DNA of 64,000 bases from Acinetobacter sp. C32I (lineage in GTDB: Bacteria; Pseudomonadota; Gammaproteobacteria; Pseudomonadales; Moraxellaceae): contig NZ_CP098480.1 of NCBI RefSeq assembly GCF_023702715.1, forward strand, positions 1,612,001 to 1,676,000. The letters run 5' to 3'. The position numbers were made by a program, and so were the translations under genes. How positions within the stretch are numbered: the stretch's first letter is position 1; each line of letters starts with the position of its first letter. The notes beneath the pieces are model-generated. The model saw only the letters and a list, made by a program, of their open reading frames with translations, did no database searches and had not been told where the DNA came from. Positions 46,447 to 54,320 of this stretch are shown in pieces.

Positions 46447-47247
46447 ATGACACTTAGCTGTATTCAACAACCTCATCAACATTTGCAAGCAAATTTAGAA
46501 GATGGCGTACTCACCTTAGCCATTAACCGTTCAGAAGCAAAAAATGCACTCTATGGCGAACTTTATCTTTGGATCGCAAAAGCTTTGGATGAAGCAGATG
46601 CGGATAAAGACGTTCGTGTGGTGATCTTCCGTGGTGCAGAACAAGACTTTACTGCGGGTAATGACATGAAAGACTTTATGGGCTTTATCCAAAAGCCACA
46701 TGAAGGTAAAGCTGGCGATCAACCTCCATTTGTATTGTTAAAAGCTGCTGCACGTTTTTCTAAGCCATTGATCATTGCGGTCAAAGGTGTAGCAATTGGT
46801 ATTGGTGTAACGCTGCTATTACATGCTGACCTCGTTTTCGCAGATAACACCGCCCTGTTCCAAATTCCATTTGTCAGCCTTGGCCTGTCTCCTGAAGGTG
46901 CTGCAAGTCGTTTATTAGTCAAACAAGCGGGCTATCAAAAAGCCGCTGAATTGTTATTTACTGCGAAGAAGTTTGATGCAGCAACTGCGGTGAAAGCCAA
47001 TCTGGTGAACGACATGGTTGAAGATGTCTATGCTACGGCACAACAAACAGCTCAACATTTAGCTGCATTACCATTGGCGTCGATCAAACAAAGTAAGGCA
47101 CTAATGAAGCAAGACTTGGCTGAAATCATTCAGTGTGTTGATGATGAAGCTGAAATCTTTATGCAACGTGTGCGTTCTCCTGAAATGATGGAAGCAGTAC
47201 AAGCCTTTATGCAAAAACGTAAGCCTGATTTTTCTCAGTTTAATTAA
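46447..47247 (+). CDS. Enoyl-CoA hydratase/isomerase family protein
   Basis: 266 aa crotonase-fold protein. The oxyanion-hole segment is FRGAEQDFTAGNDMKDF and the second is VKGVAIGIGVTLLLHADLVFAD. The usual catalytic Glu pair is not clear from motif alone, although FVSLGLSPEGAASRLL holds one Glu. It probably works on fatty or aromatic acyl-CoAs, but the exact reaction is not assignable. It is terminated by the hairpin at 47271. Confidence 0.86.
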   Translation: MTLSCIQQPHQHLQANLEDGVLTLAINRSEAKNALYGELYLWIAKALDEADADKDVRVVIFRGAEQDFTAGNDMKDFMGFIQKPHEGKAGDQPPFVLLKAAARFSKPLIIAVKGVAIGIGVTLLLHADLVFADNTALFQIPFVSLGLSPEGAASRLLVKQAGYQKAAELLFTAKKFDAATAVKANLVNDMVEDVYATAQQTAQHLAALPLASIKQSKALMKQDLAEIIQCVDDEAEIFMQRVRSPEMMEAVQAFMQKRKPDFSQFN

Positions 47248-47270
47248 TGCAATAGTCGTTGATTAAACCA

Positions 47271-47303
47271 AGCCACTGAGTTGCTACTTAGTGGCTTTTT
47301 TTA
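47271..47303 (+). terminator. Terminator after the enoyl-CoA hydratase-like gene
   Basis: AGCCACTGAGT (47271-47281) pairs with ACTTAGTGGCT (47286-47296) with one G-T pair, then a T run. Confidence 0.82.
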
Positions 47304-47380
47304 TTTTTGTCATTCATCTAGATATTCAACATCGGACAGACTAAGCTCAAGCTAGATTAAAATTTGATTGCAAAGAATTT

Positions 47381-48526
47381 ATGAAAGTTGTGATTGCCCC
47401 AGATTCATTTAAGGACAGCCTATCTGCACACGGTATTGCTCAAGCAATTGCTTTAGGTTGGCAACAAGTCTTTCCTGATGCAGAAATCATTCAATGCCCT
47501 ATGGCGGATGGTGGTGAAGGCTCTATCGAGGCCGTCTTAGAGGTTTGTTCAGGGCAATGGCGTGAGCAAAGGGTTCAAGGCCCACTTGGTGAAGCTGTAC
47601 TGGCAAAATGGGGCTGGTTAGATGCTAAAAAGATCGCCATTATTGAAATGGCACAAGCCAGTGGTATCCAGTTGGTGCAACCTGCTGATCGTGATGCATG
47701 TCATAGCAGTACATACGGTACTGGACAACTGATTCTCGCAGCATTAGATGCAGGTGCTAAGCAAATTATCCTGACAATTGGCGGCAGCGCGACCAATGAT
47801 GCAGGTACAGGTTTACTCAATGCATTAGGTGCCAAATTTTTGGATACAGACCATAATCCCTTACCTGCTGGCGGCGTAGCACTACAGAATTTGGCTGAAA
47901 TCAATTTAGATCAGTTTGATCCACGGATTAAACAAACCCAATTCCTATTAGCTGCCGATGTGACCAATCCTTTATGTGGGCCAAATGGCGCTTCTCATAT
48001 TTTCGGACCGCAAAAAGGTGCTTCTCCTCAACAAGTATTGGAGTTAGATCAAGCCCTCTCCCATTTTGCCGATGTCACCGCACAATTACTTGGCATTGAT
48101 CAGCGTAATGAGGCTGGTGCAGGAGCCGCTGGTGGACTTGGTTTTGCTGCTAAAACATTCTTAAAGGCTGAGTTTCGATCTGGAGTTGAAGTCATTGCAG
48201 AACTGAATCAACTTGCTGCCAAAATCCAAGGCGCTGATTGGGTGATTACAGGTGAGGGAAAGTTTGATGAGCAGACTTTAAATGGCAAAACACCGTTTGG
48301 CGTTGCCAAAATTGCACAAGCCGCCAATATCCCTGTGATTGTGATAGCAGGAACGCTTGGGCAAAACTATCAAGCTTTATATGAACATGGCATTACGGCT
48401 GCCTTTTCTTTAACCTCAGGCCCAACTAGCTTAGAAGAAGCTTGTACTAATGCAGCAGAACTGGTGAGTGCGCGAACAACGGATATTGCTCGATTGATTC
48501 AAAGCAATATTATTAGAAAAGAATAA
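47381..48526 (+). CDS. Glycerate kinase (type GK-I)
   Basis: 381 aa of the GarK/GlxK family, which phosphorylates D-glycerate to 2-phosphoglycerate. It starts VVIAPDSFKDSLSA and contains CPMADGGEGSIEAV, GGSATNDAGTGLL and GAGAAGGLGF, all typical. The final GEGKFDEQTLNGKTPFGVAKIA closes the active site. garK and glxK cannot be told apart. It ends four bases before the convergent small gene. Confidence 0.92.
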   Translation: MKVVIAPDSFKDSLSAHGIAQAIALGWQQVFPDAEIIQCPMADGGEGSIEAVLEVCSGQWREQRVQGPLGEAVLAKWGWLDAKKIAIIEMAQASGIQLVQPADRDACHSSTYGTGQLILAALDAGAKQIILTIGGSATNDAGTGLLNALGAKFLDTDHNPLPAGGVALQNLAEINLDQFDPRIKQTQFLLAADVTNPLCGPNGASHIFGPQKGASPQQVLELDQALSHFADVTAQLLGIDQRNEAGAGAAGGLGFAAKTFLKAEFRSGVEVIAELNQLAAKIQGADWVITGEGKFDEQTLNGKTPFGVAKIAQAANIPVIVIAGTLGQNYQALYEHGITAAFSLTSGPTSLEEACTNAAELVSARTTDIARLIQSNIIRKE

Positions 48527-48529
48527 AGC

Positions 48530-48844
48530 TTATTGAATCTCTAAAATCTGGATAAACTCAAAAGCAGGTTCTTCATAGGGATGGCTTGCCTTTAAAGCTT
48601 TTGCCACAGCACTAGCCTTTTCCTTAGAGACAATGGTTTCAACTCGCCATTCTTCGAGCTGCTCCAATTCATCTAATTGCCCTAAAAAAGGATTTGCACC
48701 TTTTACAGGCTTAAATTGTCCAATGCCTTTGACTTGCCAAGCACAGTGCTCATAATTACCAATACCACCTGCCCCTGCTTTGAAAATGGCAGATTTTGTA
48801 GATTCAAGGTGAGACTCTGGCACGTAATAAATCAATTTTAGCAT
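48530..48844 (-). CDS. Standalone NIF3-insert (YqfO/CutA-like) domain protein
   Basis: 104 aa resembling the inserted middle domain of NIF3/YqfO family proteins, found here alone. The pattern is KLIYYVPESHLESTKSAIFKAGAGGIGNYEHCAW to ASHPYEEPAFEFIQI; the late HPYEEPAF block is typical. It has a ferredoxin-like fold related to CutA and PII. Its function is unknown and it may bind metal. It lies convergent to glycerate kinase. Confidence 0.8.
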   Translation of the reverse strand: MLKLIYYVPESHLESTKSAIFKAGAGGIGNYEHCAWQVKGIGQFKPVKGANPFLGQLDELEQLEEWRVETIVSKEKASAVAKALKASHPYEEPAFEFIQILEIQ

Positions 48845-48908
48845 TATCGAAATGACTCAAATCATGGATAATCAATTCATGAATCATAACGCTAAAAAAG
48901 TCTAAAAA

Positions 48909-49037
48909 TCAAAGTGAAATATTCATCATAAGATAGCTCACGCTTATCAGTACGATTTGAATAACAACGGTCAAGCCAAACCAAAACCAGCCTTGATCTT
49001 TTGTATGCAATGTTCTTAAATAATTTTCGTGTTTCAT
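48909..49037 (-). CDS. Possible tiny membrane protein, 42 aa
   Basis: Frame MKHENYLRTLHTKDQGW, then one hydrophobic helix (FWFGLTVVIQIVLISVSYLM), ending NISL. The ordering, polar N-terminus then one helix, is that of a single-span small membrane protein. An in-frame ATG at 49052 (MRNRIM) is an alternative start. No strong Shine-Dalgarno. The rest of 48845-49208 shows nothing else. Not confirmed; conservation in relatives would decide it. Confidence 0.45.
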   Translation of the reverse strand: MKHENYLRTLHTKDQGWFWFGLTVVIQIVLISVSYLMMNISL

Positions 49038-49208
49038 TATCCGATTTCTCATATTTTGTTCATTTTCAAAATATAATAAGCAAGAATTGAACCAACTCTG
49101 AAAAGCAATTTTTTTATAAATGATTCAAACAAACGATCCTAAGCTCTAGATTTATCTTTCTATCTAATTAAAATAAAATAAATTTCTATAGAATTTTTAT
49201 AAATTGAT

Positions 49209-49802
49209 ATGGCTCATTCTTTTCAAACTCGATGGGATTTTTTTTATCCCGACAAACTTCCAATTTCTCATTATTTAGTCCAAAATTTTCCACAATTTTG
49301 GTTCAGAATCCACAGCCTTCCCGAGTCAAAAAGATATGCTAACACCCCTGAAGAATATGAGTTATTGCTAAATCGGCAAAACAAAATCATTACAGATTGC
49401 CTCGGTATCGGTACTTCTATTTTTATTGTTTCAGGTCATTACTTCACAGCGAGCAGGAACAATAAAGCTTATGACCCTATTTTTAGGCTTAATTACCAAT
49501 TCCATTTAGAGCAGGAAATTAACTTAACTCAAGCCAATCCTGAATATTATGAAGGAGAGGATGAAGATCATTTCTTTAGACCTTGTACAGTAGAAGTAAC
49601 TTGGCAAACGAATCAACACAATGACTTGTTGAAAAAAATCGCTGATGATGAGTTAAGGGCTTTTATGATTTCCTTTGAGCAAAATATAATTGTTGCACCT
49701 TATGATGGCGGCATTGATTTTATTATCTTTGATAAAGCGAAAAGAAATGATTTAAGAAACAAATATCAAGACTGGCTTTCACCAAGAGCAGATGGATTAT
49801 GA
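49209..49802 (+). CDS. DUF3885-like hypothetical protein
   Basis: 197 aa, soluble, with an aromatic-rich N-terminus (FYPDKLPISHYLVQNFPQFWFRIHSLPESKRYA) that resembles DUF3885 proteins as I recall them. The middle has YYEGEDEDHFFRPCTVEVTW and the end DGGIDFIIFDKAKRNDLRNKYQDWLSPR. Proteins of this family occur near immunity genes, but a direct role is inference. It overlaps the Nudix gene end by a few bases (convergent). Confidence 0.6.
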   Translation: MAHSFQTRWDFFYPDKLPISHYLVQNFPQFWFRIHSLPESKRYANTPEEYELLLNRQNKIITDCLGIGTSIFIVSGHYFTASRNNKAYDPIFRLNYQFHLEQEINLTQANPEYYEGEDEDHFFRPCTVEVTWQTNQHNDLLKKIADDELRAFMISFEQNIIVAPYDGGIDFIIFDKAKRNDLRNKYQDWLSPRADGL

Positions 49803-50216
49803 CGACGTTAAGCTATTCCTTAAAAAGCTTAACGCTTCTCTAAAGGTTTCATACCAATGATCATCTGGTTGTTGATCTAAACAATACCAAAAGAATCTAA
49901 AGTCTAAACCACCGCCATCCTGACAATGATGTTGCCACGTTTCAGCCAACTCACCCTTCACCTCACATAAATAAAAATACCAGTTTTGCAGATTGAATTT
50001 AAGTATGAGATTACCCAGAAACTTGGGATTAGGCTGAGCACTCAATCCCGACTCTTCAAACAACTCACGAATTGCAGCCTGTTCATATTGCTCACCCTGT
50101 TCAATTGTGCCCTTAACCAATTGGGTCCCAGCAAGTGGATGATGAAAAGCCAATATATCTATACCTTGGTTTTTATGTCTTAAAACTACAGGGACAACTT
50201 TTCCATAGCACTGCAC
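49797..50216 (-). CDS. Nudix hydrolase
   Basis: 139 aa with a complete Nudix box: G-x5-E-x7-REUxEExGU is present as GTIEQGEQYEQAAIRELFEESGL at about residues 36-58. It hydrolyses a nucleoside diphosphate linked to another moiety, with the substrate unknown. Convergent with the DUF3885-like gene and upstream of nothing obvious; it may be a mobile accessory gene. Confidence 0.87.
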   Translation of the reverse strand: MQCYGKVVPVVLRHKNQGIDILAFHHPLAGTQLVKGTIEQGEQYEQAAIRELFEESGLSAQPNPKFLGNLILKFNLQNWYFYLCEVKGELAETWQHHCQDGGGLDFRFFWYCLDQQPDDHWYETFREALSFLRNSLTSS

Positions 50217-50268
50217 TTTTAGTCACTCAAAGTTATATAAATAAAACTTTTATTTTCAAACCAATGAT

Positions 50269-50829
50269 TTAGTCTAATAATTTTCCCGTAATATATTGTT
50301 TATCCTGTTCAAAGTTGACCAATTTATCTCCAAACCGTGCTTGTTTAGTCTCATATTCTACTAACCATTTTAAATATTCTAAAAGTGTAGATCCAGTACG
50401 ACTAAATTCAGATTCTGGTTGTCCATCATCCCATAACCAAACATAATCATTTTTTAAAGCAGTCGCTAGATATGCAAACTGATTGCCTTCATTTTCATTT
50501 GTTAATGGGAAGAGTTTATTTTCAACTGCACTAATCCACCCATTAGGTTTATTTATTTCATCTTCACCATCTAAAACTTTTTGATAGTCTGTATAAGCCT
50601 CTTTATTCCATGAATATCTGAACATAGATACAGAGCCCCACAACAAACCGCCTGAGCATCTTCCCATTTGTGATAAAAACTCTCGGAACTGCCCATGAAT
50701 CTCTAGATTATAAATTTCAGCAATTTGATCAATTTCTTGCTCTGTATAGCCTTGAATATGTTCTGGATAAAAAGGCAAATGCGTATCTTCATGTCGACAG
50801 CTTATCAACTCAGAAACAAAATCAACCAT
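50269..50829 (-). CDS. SMI1/KNR4-family protein, immunity-type
   Basis: 186 aa. Helix-rich N-terminus with YTEQEIDQIAEIYNLEIHGQFREFLSQMGRCSGGLLWGSVSMF, the SMI1/KNR4 pattern in which an aromatic and glycine-rich turn follows the helices; later NQFAYLATALKNDYVWLWDDGQPESEF. SMI1/KNR4 proteins are frequent immunity proteins in bacterial polymorphic-toxin and contact-inhibition systems, and no toxin is seen here. A strand-matched neighbour is the tandem DUF4189 pair. Confidence 0.78.
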   Translation of the reverse strand: MVDFVSELISCRHEDTHLPFYPEHIQGYTEQEIDQIAEIYNLEIHGQFREFLSQMGRCSGGLLWGSVSMFRYSWNKEAYTDYQKVLDGEDEINKPNGWISAVENKLFPLTNENEGNQFAYLATALKNDYVWLWDDGQPESEFSRTGSTLLEYLKWLVEYETKQARFGDKLVNFEQDKQYITGKLLD

Positions 50830-50962
50830 ATAGAAAAATCTCTAATTCTTTAATTATGTTGATCATTATATAAAAGAATCATCTAGCATGCGTTTTTAAA
50901 TTAATGAGTTCAAATACACTTTTATATTGCTGATTTCCAGATACTCTATTTACAAAAGCCTT

Positions 50963-51478
50963 TTACTGAATCTGCTCTGGAAGGCTACAGCCTGAATAAT
51001 AAACCCAACATTGATTTCCAGTTGCAATACAGCGTTTCATAGCTCGGCTTTTTGCTTCTTCTAAAGTCGGTGAACCAGATGAAAAAGTCGCTGAAGTACT
51101 AGCTGCGACAGCAGCACATTGATTATGATACGTCAGTTGTAATTTGCAATCCCCACCGTTTCTATTCTTGCACTCGTCAAGTGCACTATTCTCTGCTATT
51201 CGCTTACTGCTCATATTCGAAACAATACCAAAAATACCTTTGCCATCATCAGCAATCGCCCCCCAACGATCTGCCCATTTGGGCGCAGCATGAGCATATC
51301 CTACGACACCATAAGATGAACTTGATGAACCACCACTTGCATTCCCACCATTACATGGCCCTGCCTGTGCTACACCATCGCAAGCATAAACGCCAGGAGC
51401 AATCGGAACCTGTGCTACAGAGAATGGAGTTAAGCCAGCAAAAACCAATCCAATCAATAAACCATAATTTGCTTTCAT
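50963..51478 (-). CDS. DUF4189-type secreted protein, copy 1
   Basis: 171 aa with a signal peptide cleaved after SVA (about residue 22). The mature part has a Ser/Gly-rich linker (SGGSSSSSYG) then a DUF4189-like domain (WADRWGAIADDGKGIFG to QCAAVAA), with several cysteines likely in disulfides (ECKNRNGGDC, YHNQC, CIATGNQCW). Its first 73 residues are the same as copy 2 except V36A; the middle is about half identical; the C-terminal YYSGCSLPEQIQ is identical. GC content is about 40 percent in the middle, typical of the genome. Confidence 0.82.
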   Translation of the reverse strand: MKANYGLLIGLVFAGLTPFSVAQVPIAPGVYACDGVAQAGPCNGGNASGGSSSSSYGVVGYAHAAPKWADRWGAIADDGKGIFGIVSNMSSKRIAENSALDECKNRNGGDCKLQLTYHNQCAAVAASTSATFSSGSPTLEEAKSRAMKRCIATGNQCWVYYSGCSLPEQIQ

Positions 51479-51493
51479 CCCTTATCTCTCTTT
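51267..51493. repeat. Direct repeat R1 of the DUF4189 tandem (copy 1 side)
   Basis: 227 bases that match 51821-52047 at 554 bases offset with a single difference. It covers the promoter-proximal leader, the signal peptide and the linker of copy 1. Confidence 0.88.
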
Positions 51494-51516
51494 ATTCAAA
51501 ATGATTTATTTTTAAA

Positions 51517-52032
51517 CTATTGGATCTGCTCTGGAAGGCTACAGCCAGAATAGTAGACACGACAGTTACTCCGCTCCTTCTCGCATCCATTCATACTGTT
51601 CTGAACCGCTAATTCTCTAGTTGCCGCACGGGCCCATGTTGTACCTCCTTGCCCTGCAGCAATTGCGGCGCACTGGTTGTGGTAGGCAAATACGAGGTTG
51701 CATGCTCTCCCTCCTCTCTTCTTGCATGCCTCCACCGCCCCTCGCTCAGCATCACTCCGACTGATCTTGTTCTCGACAATCCCAGCAATGCCAGCACCAT
51801 CATCAGCAACCGCCCCCCATCGATCTGCCCATTTGGGCGCAGCATGAGCATATCCTACGACACCATAAGATGAACTTGATGAACCACCACTTGCATTCCC
51901 ACCATTACATGGCCCTGCCTGTGCTGCACCATCGCAAGCATAAACGCCAGGAGCAATCGGAACCTGTGCTACAGAGAATGGAGTTAAGCCAGCAAAAACC
52001 AATCCAATCAATAAACCATAATTTGCTTTCAT
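51517..52032 (-). CDS. DUF4189-type secreted protein, copy 2 with a GC-rich core
   Basis: 171 aa, the same architecture as copy 1: the same signal peptide, Ser/Gly linker and C-terminal YYSGCSLPEQIQ. The core (residues about 75-158) differs: ARG/GLY-rich ACKKRGGRAC and CEKERSNC replace the copy 1 sequence. The DNA encoding the core (about 51600-51780) is near 56 percent GC by rough count, and uses AGG, GGG and CTC-type codons unlike its neighbours. This points to replacement of the core from a higher-GC source. Confidence 0.82.
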   Translation of the reverse strand: MKANYGLLIGLVFAGLTPFSVAQVPIAPGVYACDGAAQAGPCNGGNASGGSSSSSYGVVGYAHAAPKWADRWGAVADDGAGIAGIVENKISRSDAERGAVEACKKRGGRACNLVFAYHNQCAAIAAGQGGTTWARAATRELAVQNSMNGCEKERSNCRVYYSGCSLPEQIQ

Positions 52033-52047
52033 CCCTTATCTCTCTTT
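51821..52047. repeat. Direct repeat R2 of the DUF4189 tandem (copy 2 side)
   Basis: Partner of 51267-51493. The one difference changes codon 36 (Val in copy 1, Ala in copy 2). Confidence 0.88.
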
Positions 52048-52425
52048 GTTAAAAAGTGAATTATCTTCAAGATTACTAAATTCTGAGAAGATGAAAACAA
52101 AATTGAAAGTCAAACAGAAAAATTATCCCAATAAGTTAAATATTTATAAACAAAGTGTAATCAGATCTTTATTTTATTATTTAAAAAAACATCACTTAGA
52201 AAATAAAAGGTCATATTATCAAACACCTTATTCTTTAATTATAAACATCATAGGACAATTTTAGCTATTGATCATCTTATGATCTTTTAACCAATGTTAA
52301 AAAAATATATAAAAGATCAATCAGGATATATAACGCTCAGTCAAATATCCCATAATTCGCTCAATTAGATTTTAAAGCGAGCAAATAGAATTTTAAAACT
52401 AGAATCCAAAGCAAAGAGTATTTAT
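52048..52425. other. 378-base AT-rich gap upstream of the DUF4189 pair
   Basis: Very AT-rich. A 72-codon open frame (52046-52264) is rich in Lys, Asn, Ile and Tyr as expected from AT bias and shows no motif, so I do not call it. The stretch must hold the promoter for the DUF4189 genes (minus) and for the secreted protein at 52426 (plus); no clear boxes were identified. Confidence 0.35.
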
Positions 52426-52974
52426 ATGCCCCATAAACCTCTAATGACCTTAATTTTCGCTTTTAGTGCTTTAACAAAATCAACATTTCTCTATGCAAAT
52501 GAGCTTATTCAAGCTAACTCAAATTCACATTATCCATTAACAAGCTCTAAAAACATGAAACAAATTTATCAAGGTGAACATGGAATATGGTTTCTTTCTA
52601 AACATCGTGGCAGAAAAGGAGGATGTGCCGTCTCTTATAATTCAGGTTTGAATCAACTTACCCTGTTCGGTCCTTCAGAAAGAAGTACTGGAGCATTGAT
52701 GTTTACAGGTCCTCATATACCAACAACGGCCAGTAATCAACAACTCGACATTGTGATACGGACTGATCATTCAGTCATGCCAACGGAGGCTACCCTACTT
52801 CCTAGCCCAAAGAAAGGTATGCTGCTCGTTCCTGTAAGTATGGTACAGACAGCCCCCAAACTGGATGATGTCGGTGCAATGGAAATTTTACTGCAAGGAA
52901 AAACAATCTACGCATCATCCATTAGTGGTGGATTTAGAGCTCGCGATGCATTAATGAGTTGCATCAAAAGCTAA
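52426..52974 (+). CDS. Secreted hypothetical protein, 182 aa
   Basis: Signal peptide up to about residue 26 (FLYANE), then a beta-rich body with RGRKGGCAVSYNSGLNQLTLFGPS, DIVIRTDHSVMPTEATLLPSP and a second cysteine near the end (LMSCIKS), so one disulfide is possible. Not recognised. It is the plus-strand neighbour of the DUF4189 pair and is closed by a bidirectional terminator. Confidence 0.7.
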   Translation: MPHKPLMTLIFAFSALTKSTFLYANELIQANSNSHYPLTSSKNMKQIYQGEHGIWFLSKHRGRKGGCAVSYNSGLNQLTLFGPSERSTGALMFTGPHIPTTASNQQLDIVIRTDHSVMPTEATLLPSPKKGMLLVPVSMVQTAPKLDDVGAMEILLQGKTIYASSISGGFRARDALMSCIKS

Positions 52975-52980
52975 ATATAA

Positions 52981-53006
52981 AAAAGCCATCATCAGATGGC
53001 TTTTAA
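52981..53006. terminator. Bidirectional terminator between the secreted protein gene and the exporter gene
   Basis: AAAAGCCATC (52981-52990) pairs with GATGGCTTTT (52995-53004) around a 4-base loop. A run of A and T on both sides lets it serve both converging genes. Confidence 0.82.
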
Positions 53007-53039
53007 ATGTATTTCAGTCCAAAAATCAAACTATAAGAT

Positions 53040-54245
53040 TTAACTTGCTAATTTAGTTAATTGTCGTTTTTCATATAAGGTCAGCACAAAAGCCAAACCA
53101 CATAAAATCACAAAACCACAGGTCATTGGAATTAAAGTTCCGTTATATAACTGACCAATAATAGAGGCGAGAATAAGCGATAATACCGAAGACGATGCAC
53201 CAATAATCGCAGAAGCCATACCAGCCACATGCCCCATCGGTTCCATTGCAATCGCATTTAGATTGCCAAATAGTGTTCCAAACAATAAAAATAGAATGCA
53301 GGCATACAGCATAAACATCCAGAATGAGATGGATACGCCAGAAAGCTGGATGATGAGGAACAGCAACGAAATTAGACTTAAACCAAGAAAGCCATAAATA
53401 CAGATGGGACGCATGCCAAACTTCATGACAATTCTAGAATTGGTAAAAGACGCAATCCCCATCACACCTGCTAATAGCGCAAAATAGGCACTAAACTCCT
53501 GCCCTGTTTTGCCAAATTGTTGCATAAAAATTTGTTGTGACGTTCCAAGATAGCCAATAAACCCACCAAAACAAAAACCTGCACACAACAAATAGCTCAT
53601 GGTAGTTTTATTACTCACCACTTCCTTAAAACCATCCTTAAATGCTTGTACCCGCATTGGCAGACGATTTTCAGACACTAAGGTCTCTTCCAAGCGCAAA
53701 GCGACCCATGCTCCCACTGCGATGGCATAGACCATATACAACACAAAAATATCGCGCCAGCCAAAGAAATGGATGATCAGCTGACCTAAGCTCGGTGCAA
53801 CTGCAGGTGCGACCATAAACACCATCATAATTAGTGACATGATCCGCGCCATTTGGGCGCCACTGTATTTATCCCGAACAATCGAAATCGAAGCCACATA
53901 GGGCCCTGAAACACCAACACCCTGAATAAAACGCCCTAGCAAGAACCATTCAAAACTTTGGGTGGAATAGCATAACAAACTACCTAAAAAGTAGATCACG
54001 ATGCCAGTGAATAAAATCCGTTTCCGTCCAATCGCATCGGACAATGGTCCTGCAATCAATTGTCCAATGGTCATGCCTGAGAAAATACTGATGATGACCC
54101 ATTGTGCCTGATTATTATTTTGCAAATTAAAAACACGACCAATTTCACCGAGTGCAGGTAAAACAGCATCAATTGAAAATGAGACGATGGACATCAGTAA
54201 TGCCATCAGCAGTGCAAATTCGTGGAAATGGATTTTTGATTTCAT
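53040..54245 (-). CDS. MFS exporter, Bcr/CflA type
   Basis: 401 aa with 12 predicted membrane helices. FSIDAVLPALGEIG in helix 1, GPLSDAIGRKRILFTGIVIY (the MFS A-motif loop), and the GRFIQGVGVSGPYVA motif match Bcr/CflA drug/H+ antiporters. The substrates of this copy are unknown; relatives export bicyclomycin, chloramphenicol or other drugs. It is separate from purL by a terminator. Confidence 0.88.
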   Translation of the reverse strand: MKSKIHFHEFALLMALLMSIVSFSIDAVLPALGEIGRVFNLQNNNQAQWVIISIFSGMTIGQLIAGPLSDAIGRKRILFTGIVIYFLGSLLCYSTQSFEWFLLGRFIQGVGVSGPYVASISIVRDKYSGAQMARIMSLIMMVFMVAPAVAPSLGQLIIHFFGWRDIFVLYMVYAIAVGAWVALRLEETLVSENRLPMRVQAFKDGFKEVVSNKTTMSYLLCAGFCFGGFIGYLGTSQQIFMQQFGKTGQEFSAYFALLAGVMGIASFTNSRIVMKFGMRPICIYGFLGLSLISLLFLIIQLSGVSISFWMFMLYACILFLLFGTLFGNLNAIAMEPMGHVAGMASAIIGASSSVLSLILASIIGQLYNGTLIPMTCGFVILCGLAFVLTLYEKRQLTKLAS

Positions 54246-54282
54246 TTTTCTTGTCCATCGATGATTATTTTATACTGAATTA

Positions 54283-54308
54283 AATAAGCCACCTGACGGT
54301 GGCTTATT
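54283..54308 (-). terminator. Terminator after purL
   Basis: AATAAGCCACC (54283-54293) pairs with GGTGGCTTATT (54298-54308) around a 4-base loop, directly after the purL stop. Confidence 0.7.
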
Positions 54309-54320
54309 GCATGGGTTTAA

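Noticed and set aside
51870..52052. Plus-strand frames opposite the DUF4189 repeats, duplicated in both copies
   Set aside because: They are shadows of the minus-strand genes, repeated only because the DNA is duplicated; His/Leu-rich with no plausible product.
52046..52264. 72-codon frame upstream of the DUF4189 pair
   Set aside because: Amino-acid content follows the local AT bias (Lys, Asn, Ile, Tyr) with no motif; the real genes here run the other way.
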